DNA from: Pseudomonas lijiangensis
Lineage (GTDB): Bacteria > Pseudomonadota > Gammaproteobacteria > Pseudomonadales > Pseudomonadaceae
Assembly: GCF_018968705.1 (NCBI RefSeq)
Contig: NZ_CP076668.1
Coordinates: forward strand, 2,243,001 to 2,307,000
Direction of reading: 5' to 3'
DNA length: 64,000 nucleotides
A program made the position numbers and the translations under genes. The notes under the pieces were generated by a model that saw nothing but the letters and a program-made list of their open reading frames with translations, ran no database searches and was not told where the DNA came from. This document shows, piece after piece, positions 18,317 through 27,024 of this stretch; the first letter of the stretch is position 1; each line of letters starts with the position of its first letter.

Positions 18317-19942
18317 CTAGAAGATGTAGTCGGTGGTCAGGAAGCTGGATTCCCGGTTGCGGATGATGTCGCTGATCAGCGTCTTGTTGCTGTCCTGGAA
18401 TTTGGTCGCCACCAGCGTACGGATCGAAAACACACGCAAGGCATCGTGAACCGACAGAGTACCCTCGGCGGAGTTCTTGCGACCGTTGAAGGGGTACTGG
18501 TCAGGACCGCGCTGACACTGAGCGTTGATATTGATCCGGCCGACCTGGTTGGCAAAGGCATCCACCAGTCGACCGACCTGGGTCGAGTCATTGCCGAAGA
18601 TGCTCAACTGCTGACCGAAGTCGGAGTCAAGCACGTAGTCGATCACGCTCTGCAGGTCCTTGTAGACGACGACCGGCACGACTGGCCCGAACTGCTCTTC
18701 GTGGTAGACACGCATGTCCGGCGTTACGGGGTACAGCAGGGCAGGGTAGAAGAACGTCTCGCTGACTTCCGCGCCACCTTCATTGACTACCCGTGCGCCC
18801 TTGCCGGTGGCATCGGCGACGAGACCTTGCAGATAGTCGGTCTTGCCCGGCTCTGGCAATGGCGTGAGCGAAACGCCAGGTTCCCAAGGCATACCGGGCT
18901 TCAACTGCGCCAGTTTCTGCTGGAATTTCTCCAGAAAACCCTCCACGACATCTTCATGCACGAAGAGGATCTTCAAGGCGGTACAGCGTTGACCGTTGAA
19001 AGACAGTGAGCCGGTTACCGACTCGTTGACGGCGTTATCCAGATCCACGTCGGGCAGCACGATACCGGGGTTTTTCGCATCCAGCCCCAGCGCGGCGCGA
19101 AGGCGGTGAGGGCGCGGGTGCAGCTTTTTCAGATCGCTGGCAGCCTTGTTGGTGCCGATAAAGGCAAAGACGTCGATCTTGCCGGTCGCCATCAAGGCAC
19201 TGACCGTTTCCCTGCCGCGTCCGTAGATCACATTGATGACGCCGGCCGGGAAGCTGTCACGGAAGGCCTCAAGCAGCGGACGAATCAGCAGCACGCCAAA
19301 CTTGGCAGGCTTGAAGACCACGGTATTGCCCATGATCAGCGCCGGAATGAGGGTGGTGAAGGTTTCGTTCAGCGGATAGTTGTAAGGCCCCATGCACAGC
19401 GTCACGCCAAGCGGTACGCGACGGATCTGGCCAAGGGTGTCCTGCTCCAGCTCGAAACGGCTGGAACGGCGGTCCAGCTCCTTCAGTGCATTGATAGTGT
19501 CGACGATGTAATCGCAGGTGCGATCGAACTCCTTTTCCGAGTCCTTGAGATTCTTGCCGATTTCCCACATCAGCAGATTCACCACCGCCCGACGCTGCTC
19601 GCGCATGCGCTTGAGAAACGACTCGACATGCTGAATGCGCTCCACCACACGCATCGTCGGCCAGCGACCCTGACCGCGGTCATAAGCCTGAACCGCAGCA
19701 TCCAGTGCCGTCATGGCCGTTTCTGCATCCAGCAACGGCGTACTGCCCAGAATCACCGACTCAAGCCCGGTTTCAGTTCTCAGGCAAACCGGACTGCGTA
19801 CCGGAGCCAACGGCCCTTGCCATGATTGCAGGACACCATTCACCAGATATTCCCGCTGCTCGATGGCCGGGCCTGTACGGTACTGCTCGGGAATGTCGTC
19901 AGCGGCAGGGAACAGCGTTTCAAGACGGTTAGCCTGGGTCAT
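18317..19942 (-). CDS. gapN: NADP-dependent glyceraldehyde-3-phosphate dehydrogenase (non-phosphorylating)
   Basis: A 541-aa aldehyde-dehydrogenase-family enzyme of the long GapN type, which oxidises glyceraldehyde 3-phosphate directly to 3-phosphoglycerate and yields NADPH. Visible landmarks are PYNYPLNETFTTLIPALIMGN (substrate/cofactor site), GLDAKNPGIVLPD and the catalytic cysteine in FNGQRCTALK. The ATG at 19942 is chosen because AAGGAGA lies 8 nt upstream. An upstream in-frame ATG at 20047 would add 35 residues with no ribosome binding site. It stands alone between fecI and tRNA-Asn and looks like core genome. Confidence 0.85.
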   Translation of the reverse strand: MTQANRLETLFPAADDIPEQYRTGPAIEQREYLVNGVLQSWQGPLAPVRSPVCLRTETGLESVILGSTPLLDAETAMTALDAAVQAYDRGQGRWPTMRVVERIQHVESFLKRMREQRRAVVNLLMWEIGKNLKDSEKEFDRTCDYIVDTINALKELDRRSSRFELEQDTLGQIRRVPLGVTLCMGPYNYPLNETFTTLIPALIMGNTVVFKPAKFGVLLIRPLLEAFRDSFPAGVINVIYGRGRETVSALMATGKIDVFAFIGTNKAASDLKKLHPRPHRLRAALGLDAKNPGIVLPDVDLDNAVNESVTGSLSFNGQRCTALKILFVHEDVVEGFLEKFQQKLAQLKPGMPWEPGVSLTPLPEPGKTDYLQGLVADATGKGARVVNEGGAEVSETFFYPALLYPVTPDMRVYHEEQFGPVVPVVVYKDLQSVIDYVLDSDFGQQLSIFGNDSTQVGRLVDAFANQVGRININAQCQRGPDQYPFNGRKNSAEGTLSVHDALRVFSIRTLVATKFQDSNKTLISDIIRNRESSFLTTDYIF

Positions 19943-20103
19943 CTCGTTCTCCTTTCTGTTATCAGCGTTGCAGGGGCAAGCGAACACACTACGCCACAGC
20001 AAACCCACGACGAAACCCTGCGTCTGCAAATGCCTGTTTATGCTCAATATTTTTTCAAGACGATGCTTGACTTACCTATTTTAATGAGTAAGATAGCGCT
20101 CAT

Positions 20104-20179
<76 letters not shown>

Positions 20180-20188
20180 GAATTTAGC

Positions 20189-20299
20189 GATGTAAATCAA
20201 GGTCTTGCGTAGTTTCTGCTGAAAGCGCGAACCAATGACAGCGAATACGTCATTGGGCTTTCAGAAGTGAAACAGTGCAAGACCTTGTTTTTTTACATC
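20189..20299. repeat. 111-bp imperfect inverted repeat (MITE-like or structured RNA)
   Basis: The left and right ends are exact inverted repeats (GATGTAAA at 20189 and TTTACATC at 20292). Inner arms also pair: CAAGGTCTTGC with GCAAGACCTTG (11 bp), CTGAAAGC with GCTTTCAG, and CCAATGAC with GTCATTGG around a 9-nt loop. It lies 9 bp after tRNA-Asn. It may be a palindromic mobile element, a processed small RNA, or part of an attachment region. Confidence 0.65.
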
Positions 20300-20373
20300 T
20301 GGAAACAAGGTCGCACTCCCTATTTTGACGATCCGGCGCCGTCTCTTAATCAATCGATTTAGAGGCGTGCATC

Positions 20374-21111
20374 ATGAGAATCGTATCCATCGTTTCAACC
20401 AAGGGCGGCCCTGGAAAAACCACGGTCACCGCCAATCTGGGCGCGTTCTGCGCCGATGCCAATCTCCGTACCCTGCTTATTGATCTCGACACTCAGCCTT
20501 CGTTGTCGTCGTTCTATCGTCTCGATCATGAGGCTCCCGGCGGCATCTACGAGTTCATCGCTCACAACGAAACACGCTTCGAGCAGATCGTCAGCCGCAC
20601 CTGCATCCCCAACCTGTCTCTGATCCTCTCCAACGACCCTTTCAACCAGCTTAGCAACCTGTTGTTGCATGCGGCTGATGGGCGTCTGCGACTGAAAAAT
20701 CTGATGTCGGCGTTTGCCGATGACTTTGATCTGGTACTGATCGACACCCAGGGCGCTCGCTCGGTCATGCTGGAAATGGCTTTGCTGGCTTCAGACATGG
20801 CGGTTTCGCCCATCTCCCCCGATATGCTCGCCGCCCGTGAGTTCTATCGGGGCACTCAGCAACTGCTCATTGGCGGCAGTTCCCACTTCTCCGGTCGCCT
20901 CAGAGCGCGCAATCCCCCCAGGTTTTTAGCCATCCACCGGTTGGGCGGGAAGGGGGCGCGCCTCTCAGAGGCTCATCGGGCAAGCATTGCATACTCCCCG
21001 CTTGAGCCCCCACCGGGCAGCGTTTCTGTGCTTCTATCGACACTGCACATAAAAGGAGCAGGGCGCATGCGGCATAACTTAGAGGCTTTATCTGTTGTCT
21101 CGCCGCGTTGA
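20374..21111 (+). pseudogene. ParA/Soj-type ATPase, 3' end lost
   Basis: The first 165 or so residues are a good ParA-family ATPase with the deviant Walker A KGGPGKTT (residues 10-17), Walker A' LLIDLDTQPS and DLVLIDTQGA. This ParA type is found at the edge of tRNA-integrated conjugative elements (pKLC102/PAGI-like, family knowledge). After YRGTQQLL (about 20868) similarity stops: the remaining 80 codons run antisense through a DUF4189 gene fragment and have no ParA features. The normal length is nearer 290 aa. The gene is thus a fusion ORF created by deletion and probably not functional. Its position beside tRNA-Asn fits an island remnant. Confidence 0.75.
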
Positions 21112-21130
21112 TTTCGAACGGGTGTTCCAT
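20915..21130 (-). pseudogene. N-terminal fragment of a DUF4189 secreted protein
   Basis: On the minus strand a signal-peptide-like stretch (YAACALLLLCAVSIEAQ) leads into CPVGAQAGSMQC...RPTGGWLKTWG. This is clearly related to the N-terminus of the intact DUF4189 protein at 41795-42286 (CPSGVAPGSPQC...RPTGEWIKTWG). It ends abruptly at the breakpoint with the ParA gene (about 20915), so the DUF4189 domain itself is missing. The 5' end is uncertain; the first ATG in frame is at 21130. Confidence 0.65.
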
Positions 21131-21201
21131 ACACCGGCCAACTGGAAGTTAGCGAAGTTTCAGTCCTTGCTCATACCGTGACAGAAAGCCTGAAGATAGC
21201 C

Positions 21202-22545
21202 TCAATGTGATTCAACCACTGCTGCTACGCGATCAAAGTTCCGGACCGCCAGGTCTTCCTTGGCGATCCAGAAAGTCGCTTGGCCGCAATCCCCGAAATT
21301 GAGGTTGATGGCCGGGTCCCAGGCGAGCTGAAGCAGGCATACTGGCTCCCCCTCGATATCAGGCATGGTGCCCTGCAACAGCGGAACATGTCCCAGCAAC
21401 TGATGAACCCTGGCCCTGGCACAGTGCTTGCGCCCATCGGGATGCTGGCGCAGGCTTTCCTCATAGGGCAAGTGCTCGCCTTCCAGGTCGCGGTATAGCC
21501 TCAGTGGGATCAACCCGGCGGCCTCAGGTGAGCCAGCGGCGTACGCGACAGTCGCCAGCAGCCCTTTGCGTAAGACACGGCCCATTATTCGCTCGTGCAA
21601 CGTGGAGCCTTCATCGCCGATCTGTTCAATGAGCCAGTTTCTGAATGCCTCCCTCGTGGCTTCATCGGGAACATTATCCCAGCCGAGCAGCGCAGCGTGA
21701 TCCACCCAGCGCAACACATCCTCGTCAGCTACAAACTGCCGTGTTTGCTTGCTTCGCTCATTGCCTACAATGCGCGCCAGGCGATCTATCATGATGCCGA
21801 CCTGTGGGAAATCCAGTTGATAGCGCAGCGATGCGGACAGCGGCGGCTTCCATTGGAAACCAGCGTCGGCGTCAGGCATTAGGCCTGTCGCAGCCACTGC
21901 GGCTCCCAGACTCAGCTCGGACCAGCGCTGCAGGTAGGCCGCGAAGTCTGGCATCGAGCCGTTCTGCGGCGTCGGCAAACTGTCGATGTCTGGCCAGGTT
22001 TCCATCCGCCGCGCAACCAGTGGCCATTGAACGTGCAGGCATGGACCACTTTCACCGGGTAGCAGCCAGCCCGGTCCCGTAAAGGGGCTGTGCGTTGCGA
22101 GCACGCCTAGAATCGGGCGCAGCTGTTCCGGTGCCTGGCGTTCGGGCTGGTCCTCTGGCACATGTGGCGCATACAGCACCCGGACACGTTCCTGCGGGGC
22201 GTCGGTATCCCAGATCTGTTCTTCTTCATTTACAGCAAAAAAGAACAACATCCCCTGTGTTGGCATAGACGATTCGATAAGGGGCAATTCTGCGCAGTCG
22301 ATCTGAGCAAGAAAATGCATGGGCGTGGACTCGCCATAACTGACACCCAGTGGCCATTCAAAAGCCTGTGGCAATTGCGGCAGGCCGCCGAGCCGACTGC
22401 GCACGCGGGGAAATGCGGTGGGTGGATAAATCCGTTGCAGCACGATGCCCGTTTTGCGGTGCTTGTGGAAGTAAGCCTCAAGCTCGGCTTCCGCCTGGTG
22501 ATCGCGCAGACTGGCGTCGTAAGAGGATTGCGTTTGAATGTCCAT
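21202..22545 (-). CDS. DUF1963 (YwqG-like) protein
   Basis: A 447-aa protein from ATG 22545; an in-frame ATG at 22569 would add 8 residues. It is cytoplasmic, with no signal peptide. The first part (about 20-130) and the C-terminal part (about 330-447) match DUF1963/YwqG, including PMHFLAQIDCAELP, GMLFFFAVNEEEQ, LLQLAWDPAINLNFGDCGQATFWIAKEDL. The function of YwqG proteins is unknown; some lie in toxin-immunity neighbourhoods. A strong dyad of the AGCAC-N4-GTGCT type lies 116 bp upstream, the same motif found before several small genes at 36-45 kb. Confidence 0.75.
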   Translation of the reverse strand: MDIQTQSSYDASLRDHQAEAELEAYFHKHRKTGIVLQRIYPPTAFPRVRSRLGGLPQLPQAFEWPLGVSYGESTPMHFLAQIDCAELPLIESSMPTQGMLFFFAVNEEEQIWDTDAPQERVRVLYAPHVPEDQPERQAPEQLRPILGVLATHSPFTGPGWLLPGESGPCLHVQWPLVARRMETWPDIDSLPTPQNGSMPDFAAYLQRWSELSLGAAVAATGLMPDADAGFQWKPPLSASLRYQLDFPQVGIMIDRLARIVGNERSKQTRQFVADEDVLRWVDHAALLGWDNVPDEATREAFRNWLIEQIGDEGSTLHERIMGRVLRKGLLATVAYAAGSPEAAGLIPLRLYRDLEGEHLPYEESLRQHPDGRKHCARARVHQLLGHVPLLQGTMPDIEGEPVCLLQLAWDPAINLNFGDCGQATFWIAKEDLAVRNFDRVAAVVESH

Positions 22546-22569
22546 TGCCTGAAATCTTCTAGGTTGCAA

Positions 22570-23094
22570 AGTTGCAAAGCGTCAGAACACCGCTGTGACT
22601 CGGCAGTACGCGCTTTGAGGTGTACTGAAAGGAAGACAGTAATCGAGCGGCTGATGCTTTTCGATAGCACAGGTGTGCTATCGAATTGATGACGCTTCGA
22701 ACACGGCCTCGTCGTGGCCTATGCATTTTTTGATAACGAAGCTGTGCTCGACAACAGTCAGGCCTGCATTGCCGCGTTGCAGATCCTGGCTGATACATGA
22801 GAAGAAGGATACGTGCCAAGCGATCCATGCCATGGACTGTCGAAACCCTGCCGAAATTTGATTTAAATTATAAATTTGAGTCTGTACATTTATTTGGAAT
22901 ACCAGCTGGAATACCGCGGTCACAGTCAGTTCGCAACGATCCGTATTCCAATCTCGCATTAGCTCGATGACTATTCTCAATGGTAGCGGGCTCAGTGATC
23001 TACCAGGCGCTGTGATACGTCTGCCGGTGTTGCCCTGCTTGGGAAGGCGGGCGGCAATTCTGCATCAGCGGCAACAGCCTGAGTGCCAAAGGGA
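22570..23094. other. 525-bp intergenic region with LexA2-like dyad and a relic ORF
   Basis: Apart from the dyad at 22661-22684 there is a short open frame at 22693-22800 on the plus strand. Its translation (for example LVVAYAFFDNEAVLDNSQAC) looks protein-like and ends in a stop at 22798-22800, but it has no start, so it may be the 3' end of a lost gene. The rest is AT-rich (around 22850-22900) with no gene that I can support. Confidence 0.4.
22661..22684. promoter_or_regulatory. LexA2-like dyad, copy 1
   Basis: Perfect 10-bp inverted arms TCGATAGCAC / GTGCTATCGA are separated by AGGT. The core AGCAC-N4-GTGCT matches the pattern I recall for the P. putida LexA2 operator (AGTAC-N4-GTGCT) apart from one symmetric base. 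It lies 116 bp upstream of the DUF1963 gene start. Confidence 0.65.
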
Positions 23095-24159
23095 TCAGGT
23101 AAGTTTACGTCGCGTGCTGTCTCTGACCACGAGATTAGTTGAGAAGATGACAGGGGGCAGCTCATCGAGCGCTGACCCTTCAAGCTTTTTAAGTAAAAGA
23201 TGTATGGCGGTTGTCGCCATATCAAATAGCGGGGAGTCAACACTGGTCAAGGTAGGAATGCTGAATTCATCATATTGCATGTTGTCGAAGCCAACGACAC
23301 AAACATCGTCGGGAACTTTCAGTCCAGCATCGTACAACCCCTTCAGGGCGCCTAGCGCCATTCGATCGCTGGCAAAAATCATTGCATCGGGGCGTCGATC
23401 AAGTGCACAGAGGTATTGGGCCACTTGCATTCCACTGGCCATTGACCAGTCACCTGCAATCTTCCAGCCATTGTCCAACGATAAATTATACTTTTTTAAC
23501 CCTTCGAGATAACCAAGGTAGCGCTCTTCGATATCCTGATTGGTGTGCCCATTTCGTTCCCCGGCGATAAATGCGATATGACGGCAACCACCGCTGTAAA
23601 GATGATCAACTATCTGTGCTGTAGCGATTCGGTTGGCTTGAGCAACATAAGTAAAGTCTGGATCCATCGTCCCGAACAGAATGATGGGGACATCATGTTT
23701 TCTGAGTGCTGACAATACGGGGTTATCAGGCTGTTCGGTGACTGCAATGACACCGACGATACTCCCGGAACGGTAGAGCCCCAGGATTTCTTCGAGGGCC
23801 GGTGCCTGGAGGGCTGAGGGCTTGCGTTGCAGGAGTGAATAACCCACCTGGTCTGCAGCTAATCCCAGCGACTGTACAACGTTGCTCCAGTAGGTGTCTT
23901 GATTCTGTCCGGAGCGGTTGTCATAGGGGCTGCGCTCGCCGAAAAAGATACAGGCCACCGTTTTTGTCGGAATGTTGCGCAGCGAGCGCGCCGCCACACT
24001 GGGTACGAAGTTCAGTTCACGAATCACACCCTGGACCTTGGCGAGGGTCTTCTTTGCAACTTTTTCAGGGTGGTTGATGACCAGGGAAACTGTCTGAAAA
24101 CTAACCCCGGCGGCATCGGCGACATCCCGAATGGTGATTCTTTTTACTTCACTTCGCAT
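23095..24159 (-). CDS. LacI-family transcriptional repressor
   Basis: A 354-aa regulator. The N-terminal helix-turn-helix reads ITIRDVADAAGVSFQTVSLVINHPEKV, followed by the hinge region (FVPSVAARSLRN) and a periplasmic-binding-like sensor domain (GVIAVTEQPDNPVLSAL, IAFIAGERNGHTNQDIEERYLGYLEGL, DAMIFASDRMALGALKGL). The ATG at 24159 follows GGAGA; the frame is open to 24180. It is the last gene of the minus-strand import island, 121 bp after the receptor, and is the likely repressor acting at the palindrome 29450-29469. The inducer is unknown but should be a product of the imported compound. Confidence 0.9.
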   Translation of the reverse strand: MRSEVKRITIRDVADAAGVSFQTVSLVINHPEKVAKKTLAKVQGVIRELNFVPSVAARSLRNIPTKTVACIFFGERSPYDNRSGQNQDTYWSNVVQSLGLAADQVGYSLLQRKPSALQAPALEEILGLYRSGSIVGVIAVTEQPDNPVLSALRKHDVPIILFGTMDPDFTYVAQANRIATAQIVDHLYSGGCRHIAFIAGERNGHTNQDIEERYLGYLEGLKKYNLSLDNGWKIAGDWSMASGMQVAQYLCALDRRPDAMIFASDRMALGALKGLYDAGLKVPDDVCVVGFDNMQYDEFSIPTLTSVDSPLFDMATTAIHLLLKKLEGSALDELPPVIFSTNLVVRDSTRRKLT

Positions 24160-24280
24160 AACTCTCCGTACACGCCCCATGCCGCGAGCGTGAGTTCAAC
24201 AGCCCAGCCAGTAGAGGCCTTGGCGGCGATTCTGGCTGGAACCTGTTTTCTGTGCAATAAGCGCCTGCACGCAGACTACC

Positions 24281-26560
24281 TCATAGGCGTGTACTCAATG
24301 TGACGAAGGCGCTACGCGGCGAGCCGACCTTTAAAATTTGCAGGTTGCCTGACGGGTCACTTGCTGCGCTGGAGTCGGTGTTTATGGTCGAGATGTAACG
24401 ACGGTCAAACAGATTGACGAGATTGAGCGACAGCGTTGTCTCCTTCAAATCCCCGAACTTGCCGAAGTCGTAGCCCATGCTGGCGTTGGTCACCCAGTAT
24501 GCATCGACGCTCGAGTCGTTCGTGTAGGTGTAATAGCGCTTGTCCATGTAGTTGGTTTGCACCCCGGCGTTCCAGCGATCCCATTGCCAATCAAGGCTGC
24601 TGGAAAGCATCCAGCGGGGGGCGTCGATGACATCTTTGCCCTTGACCGCAACCTGAGCGCCGTTACTGGTGTAATTGTCTTCATAAACACTGCGGTTATA
24701 GGTCATGGTGTTGGACCAGCGCCAATGGGGATCTGGAGTCAGCGTCAGTGCCAATTCCAGGCCACGGCTGCTGACCGATCCCACGTTGGCCACGCCGTTC
24801 TGGCAAATCACAATCCCGGTACAGTTAGCGATGGCCAGTAAACGGTTATCGAAGCGTGTTCCGTAAAGCGCTGCCGAAGCTGCATAAAGCGGGGTGCTGT
24901 GGCGCATCCCCAACTCAACGGTTTTTGAAGTTTCCGGTTTCAGGTCCTTGAAGCCGTTAAGTGCATCCAGTGTGGTCTGGCTGGTGAACAGCGGGCTTGA
25001 GGTGCCACTGGGAAACGCCGCCATATTCTCTGCGTAGGATGCGAAAACTTCGTTTTGCTCGTCAATTTTGTAAGTGGCGCCGATCTGCGGAAGAAAGTTG
25101 TTACGGGCTTCGAGTGAACCGCTGGCTGAGGTGCCCGAGCCTTTGGCTGTTGAGGTGGTAACGACGTGTTTGGCACCGTATTCAAGCTTGAGGCGGTTAT
25201 CCAGCAGCGTCCAGGTATCACGAATATAGAACTGGCGAGTGAGGTCGTTGTAATCCTGGGCCTGGATCGTTGCCGCCCGGGGCAAACCGCTGACCTCGAC
25301 AATGCCGCTTTGCGGCGCTGTACCGGTTGTATCGAACAGGTAACGATCTGCGGAATTCTTGTTGGACTGTACCCACATGCCAGCCTGGAACACGTGGTCT
25401 GCGACGTAGTAGGACAATGAGCTTTGAAAACCCGTGCGGTCAATGCCGTAAAAGGTGCTGCGAATCGAGTTGCTTGGGACTGTAGTCGACCCGTTGTTGA
25501 AGACGAACGGATAATAGGAGTTGCCGGCCCCCGAGTTGTGATGATGATAAACGGTGGTATCAAGTACCAGAGCATCACTCAAGGCGAACGTGCCACTGAG
25601 AACGTCGAGTTCGTCGTTACGGATGTTGCTTGAGTTATATACAGCATCGCTGACGCTGTTTACGCCGCCGCTGAATATTCCATTGGCAGCGTTCACTGCG
25701 CGTTGCCAGTCGGGTGAATAGTTGGTCCAGTTGTAGCCGAGTCGGTCGATCTGGCTTCGTGAAAGCGATGGAATTGTCGATTCTTTGTATTCCGATTGGC
25801 TGTGAAAGAAGCTCAAGTGGTTATCGCCAAAATCATAAGTGACTTTGGCGTTCAAGGCGTGCGAGCGTTGTGGGCTGTCGCCTTTCCAGGTCTGGGCATC
25901 GTAGTTCTCGGCTGCAACGTAGGCGGCGAGCCCTTGGTACTGACCTGTATCGGCTCGCAAAAAGGTACGGGTGGTGTCGTAACTGCCAAAGGTTTGCGAC
26001 AGACGGAGGCCTGGGGTCTGATCCGGATTGGCGCTTTTGAACTGCAGAGTTCCGCCCAGATCGCTGGTCGAAGAGGTACCTAACGCTCCCGTACCTTCGG
26101 CCACTTCAGTACTGACGATGTTTTCCGGAATGATTGCGCGGTTAATCGTCAGGCCATTGAAGTTACCGAAACTCATGTCCCCCAGCGTCACACCATCCAG
26201 CGTGTAACCAAGATGATGCATGTCGAAGCCACGCAGGCTGATACGCTGGCTGCCCAACTCCCGGCCCAGCGGGTCGCTCGACTGGAAGTTGACACCTGGC
26301 AAGCGCTGCAGGACTTTCATGGGGTTGCTCCCAGGCGCATAGGCCTTCGTGTCCTGCTCTGTAACTCGTTGAACCTGTCGCGTTTCTCCTTGGCCCATGA
26401 CTGAGACCGTCCCCAGCGTTATTGATGTCGCACCAGTGTCCTGCTGCACATCGGCCTCTTCGGCTTTTGCCTGGCCAAGGGGAAGCAGAGGCAGGGTCAG
26501 GGCGATTTTCAGGCAAGCGGCGGTTAGCCGTTGCCAATTGAGCATCGGTTTGAAGTTCAT
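24281..26560 (-). CDS. TonB-dependent receptor of LacI-controlled island
   Basis: A 759-aa outer-membrane receptor with a signal peptide (cleavage near GQAKAEE), TonB box region (TLGTVSVMGQGE), plug domain with LQRLPGVNFQSSDPLG and SLRGFDMHHLGYTLDGVTLGD, and a beta-barrel with the terminal VTLSTRL. There is no STN domain. The start ATG at 26560 lies 9 nt after AAAGGA; an ATG at 26569 is nearly on top of it. It is 59 bp downstream of exbD in an operon with a dedicated TonB-ExbB-ExbD set and an exported 2H-phosphoesterase-like protein, so the substrate is probably a phosphodiester compound rather than a siderophore (inference). Confidence 0.88.
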   Translation of the reverse strand: MNFKPMLNWQRLTAACLKIALTLPLLPLGQAKAEEADVQQDTGATSITLGTVSVMGQGETRQVQRVTEQDTKAYAPGSNPMKVLQRLPGVNFQSSDPLGRELGSQRISLRGFDMHHLGYTLDGVTLGDMSFGNFNGLTINRAIIPENIVSTEVAEGTGALGTSSTSDLGGTLQFKSANPDQTPGLRLSQTFGSYDTTRTFLRADTGQYQGLAAYVAAENYDAQTWKGDSPQRSHALNAKVTYDFGDNHLSFFHSQSEYKESTIPSLSRSQIDRLGYNWTNYSPDWQRAVNAANGIFSGGVNSVSDAVYNSSNIRNDELDVLSGTFALSDALVLDTTVYHHHNSGAGNSYYPFVFNNGSTTVPSNSIRSTFYGIDRTGFQSSLSYYVADHVFQAGMWVQSNKNSADRYLFDTTGTAPQSGIVEVSGLPRAATIQAQDYNDLTRQFYIRDTWTLLDNRLKLEYGAKHVVTTSTAKGSGTSASGSLEARNNFLPQIGATYKIDEQNEVFASYAENMAAFPSGTSSPLFTSQTTLDALNGFKDLKPETSKTVELGMRHSTPLYAASAALYGTRFDNRLLAIANCTGIVICQNGVANVGSVSSRGLELALTLTPDPHWRWSNTMTYNRSVYEDNYTSNGAQVAVKGKDVIDAPRWMLSSSLDWQWDRWNAGVQTNYMDKRYYTYTNDSSVDAYWVTNASMGYDFGKFGDLKETTLSLNLVNLFDRRYISTINTDSSAASDPSGNLQILKVGSPRSAFVTLSTRL

Positions 26561-26618
26561 GTAACTCATGTCCTTTCAGGCAGCAGGGCGCGATGAAATG
26601 CAGGCGTGGATGTTGGAG

Positions 26619-27023
26619 TTAGGGTGTTTCTGTAATCACGGATAACTGAGTGATACCCGCATTGCGAACTTCAGCAAGAACTTGCGCAACTTTTCCATAT
26701 TCAGCGCTGCGGTCCGCTCGTAATGTAATTGCCGTATCAGGTTCCTGTTGATGCAGGGTTTGTAATGCGGCAGGTAGTTGGTCTATCGACAGGACATTGG
26801 TGTCCAGAAACACTTGACCCTTCGCGTCCACACTGACGGCAACTGAGTGTTGTTGTGTTGCCTCCCCGGTGGCTGCAGTTTCAGGCAGGTTCAAGGCGAT
26901 GGCATTGGTCAGCAAAGGGGCGGTTACTATAAATGCCACCAGCAAGACGAGCATGACGTCCACCAGCGGCGTGATGTTGATGTCACTGATGACATCGTCA
27001 CTTTGATTGCTTGAAAATGCCAT
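26619..27023 (-). CDS. exbD: ExbD-type protein
   Basis: A 134-aa ExbD/TolR-family protein with one transmembrane helix containing the conserved Asp (NITPLVDVMLVLLVAFIVTAP) and a periplasmic domain ending in ITQLSVITETP. It starts 2 bp after the exbB stop. It is part of the LacI-controlled TonB system. Confidence 0.92.
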   Translation of the reverse strand: MAFSSNQSDDVISDINITPLVDVMLVLLVAFIVTAPLLTNAIALNLPETAATGEATQQHSVAVSVDAKGQVFLDTNVLSIDQLPAALQTLHQQEPDTAITLRADRSAEYGKVAQVLAEVRNAGITQLSVITETP

Positions 27024-27024
27024 T

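Noticed and set aside
19943..20047. 35-residue N-terminal extension of gapN
   Set aside because: The internal ATG at 19942 has a strong AAGGAGA site and the extension has none.
20189..20299. Simple terminator of tRNA-Asn
   Set aside because: The structure is far longer than a terminator, and the T-run lies inside the repeat rather than directly after a stem end.
22661..22684. LuxR-type lux box (ACCTG...CAGGT) as the explanation of the repeated dyads
   Set aside because: The conserved part is the AGyAC/GTrCT arms with a variable 4-bp centre (AGGT, ACCT, ATAT, ATGT), whereas a lux box conserves the ACCTG/CAGGT ends. No luxR gene is present.
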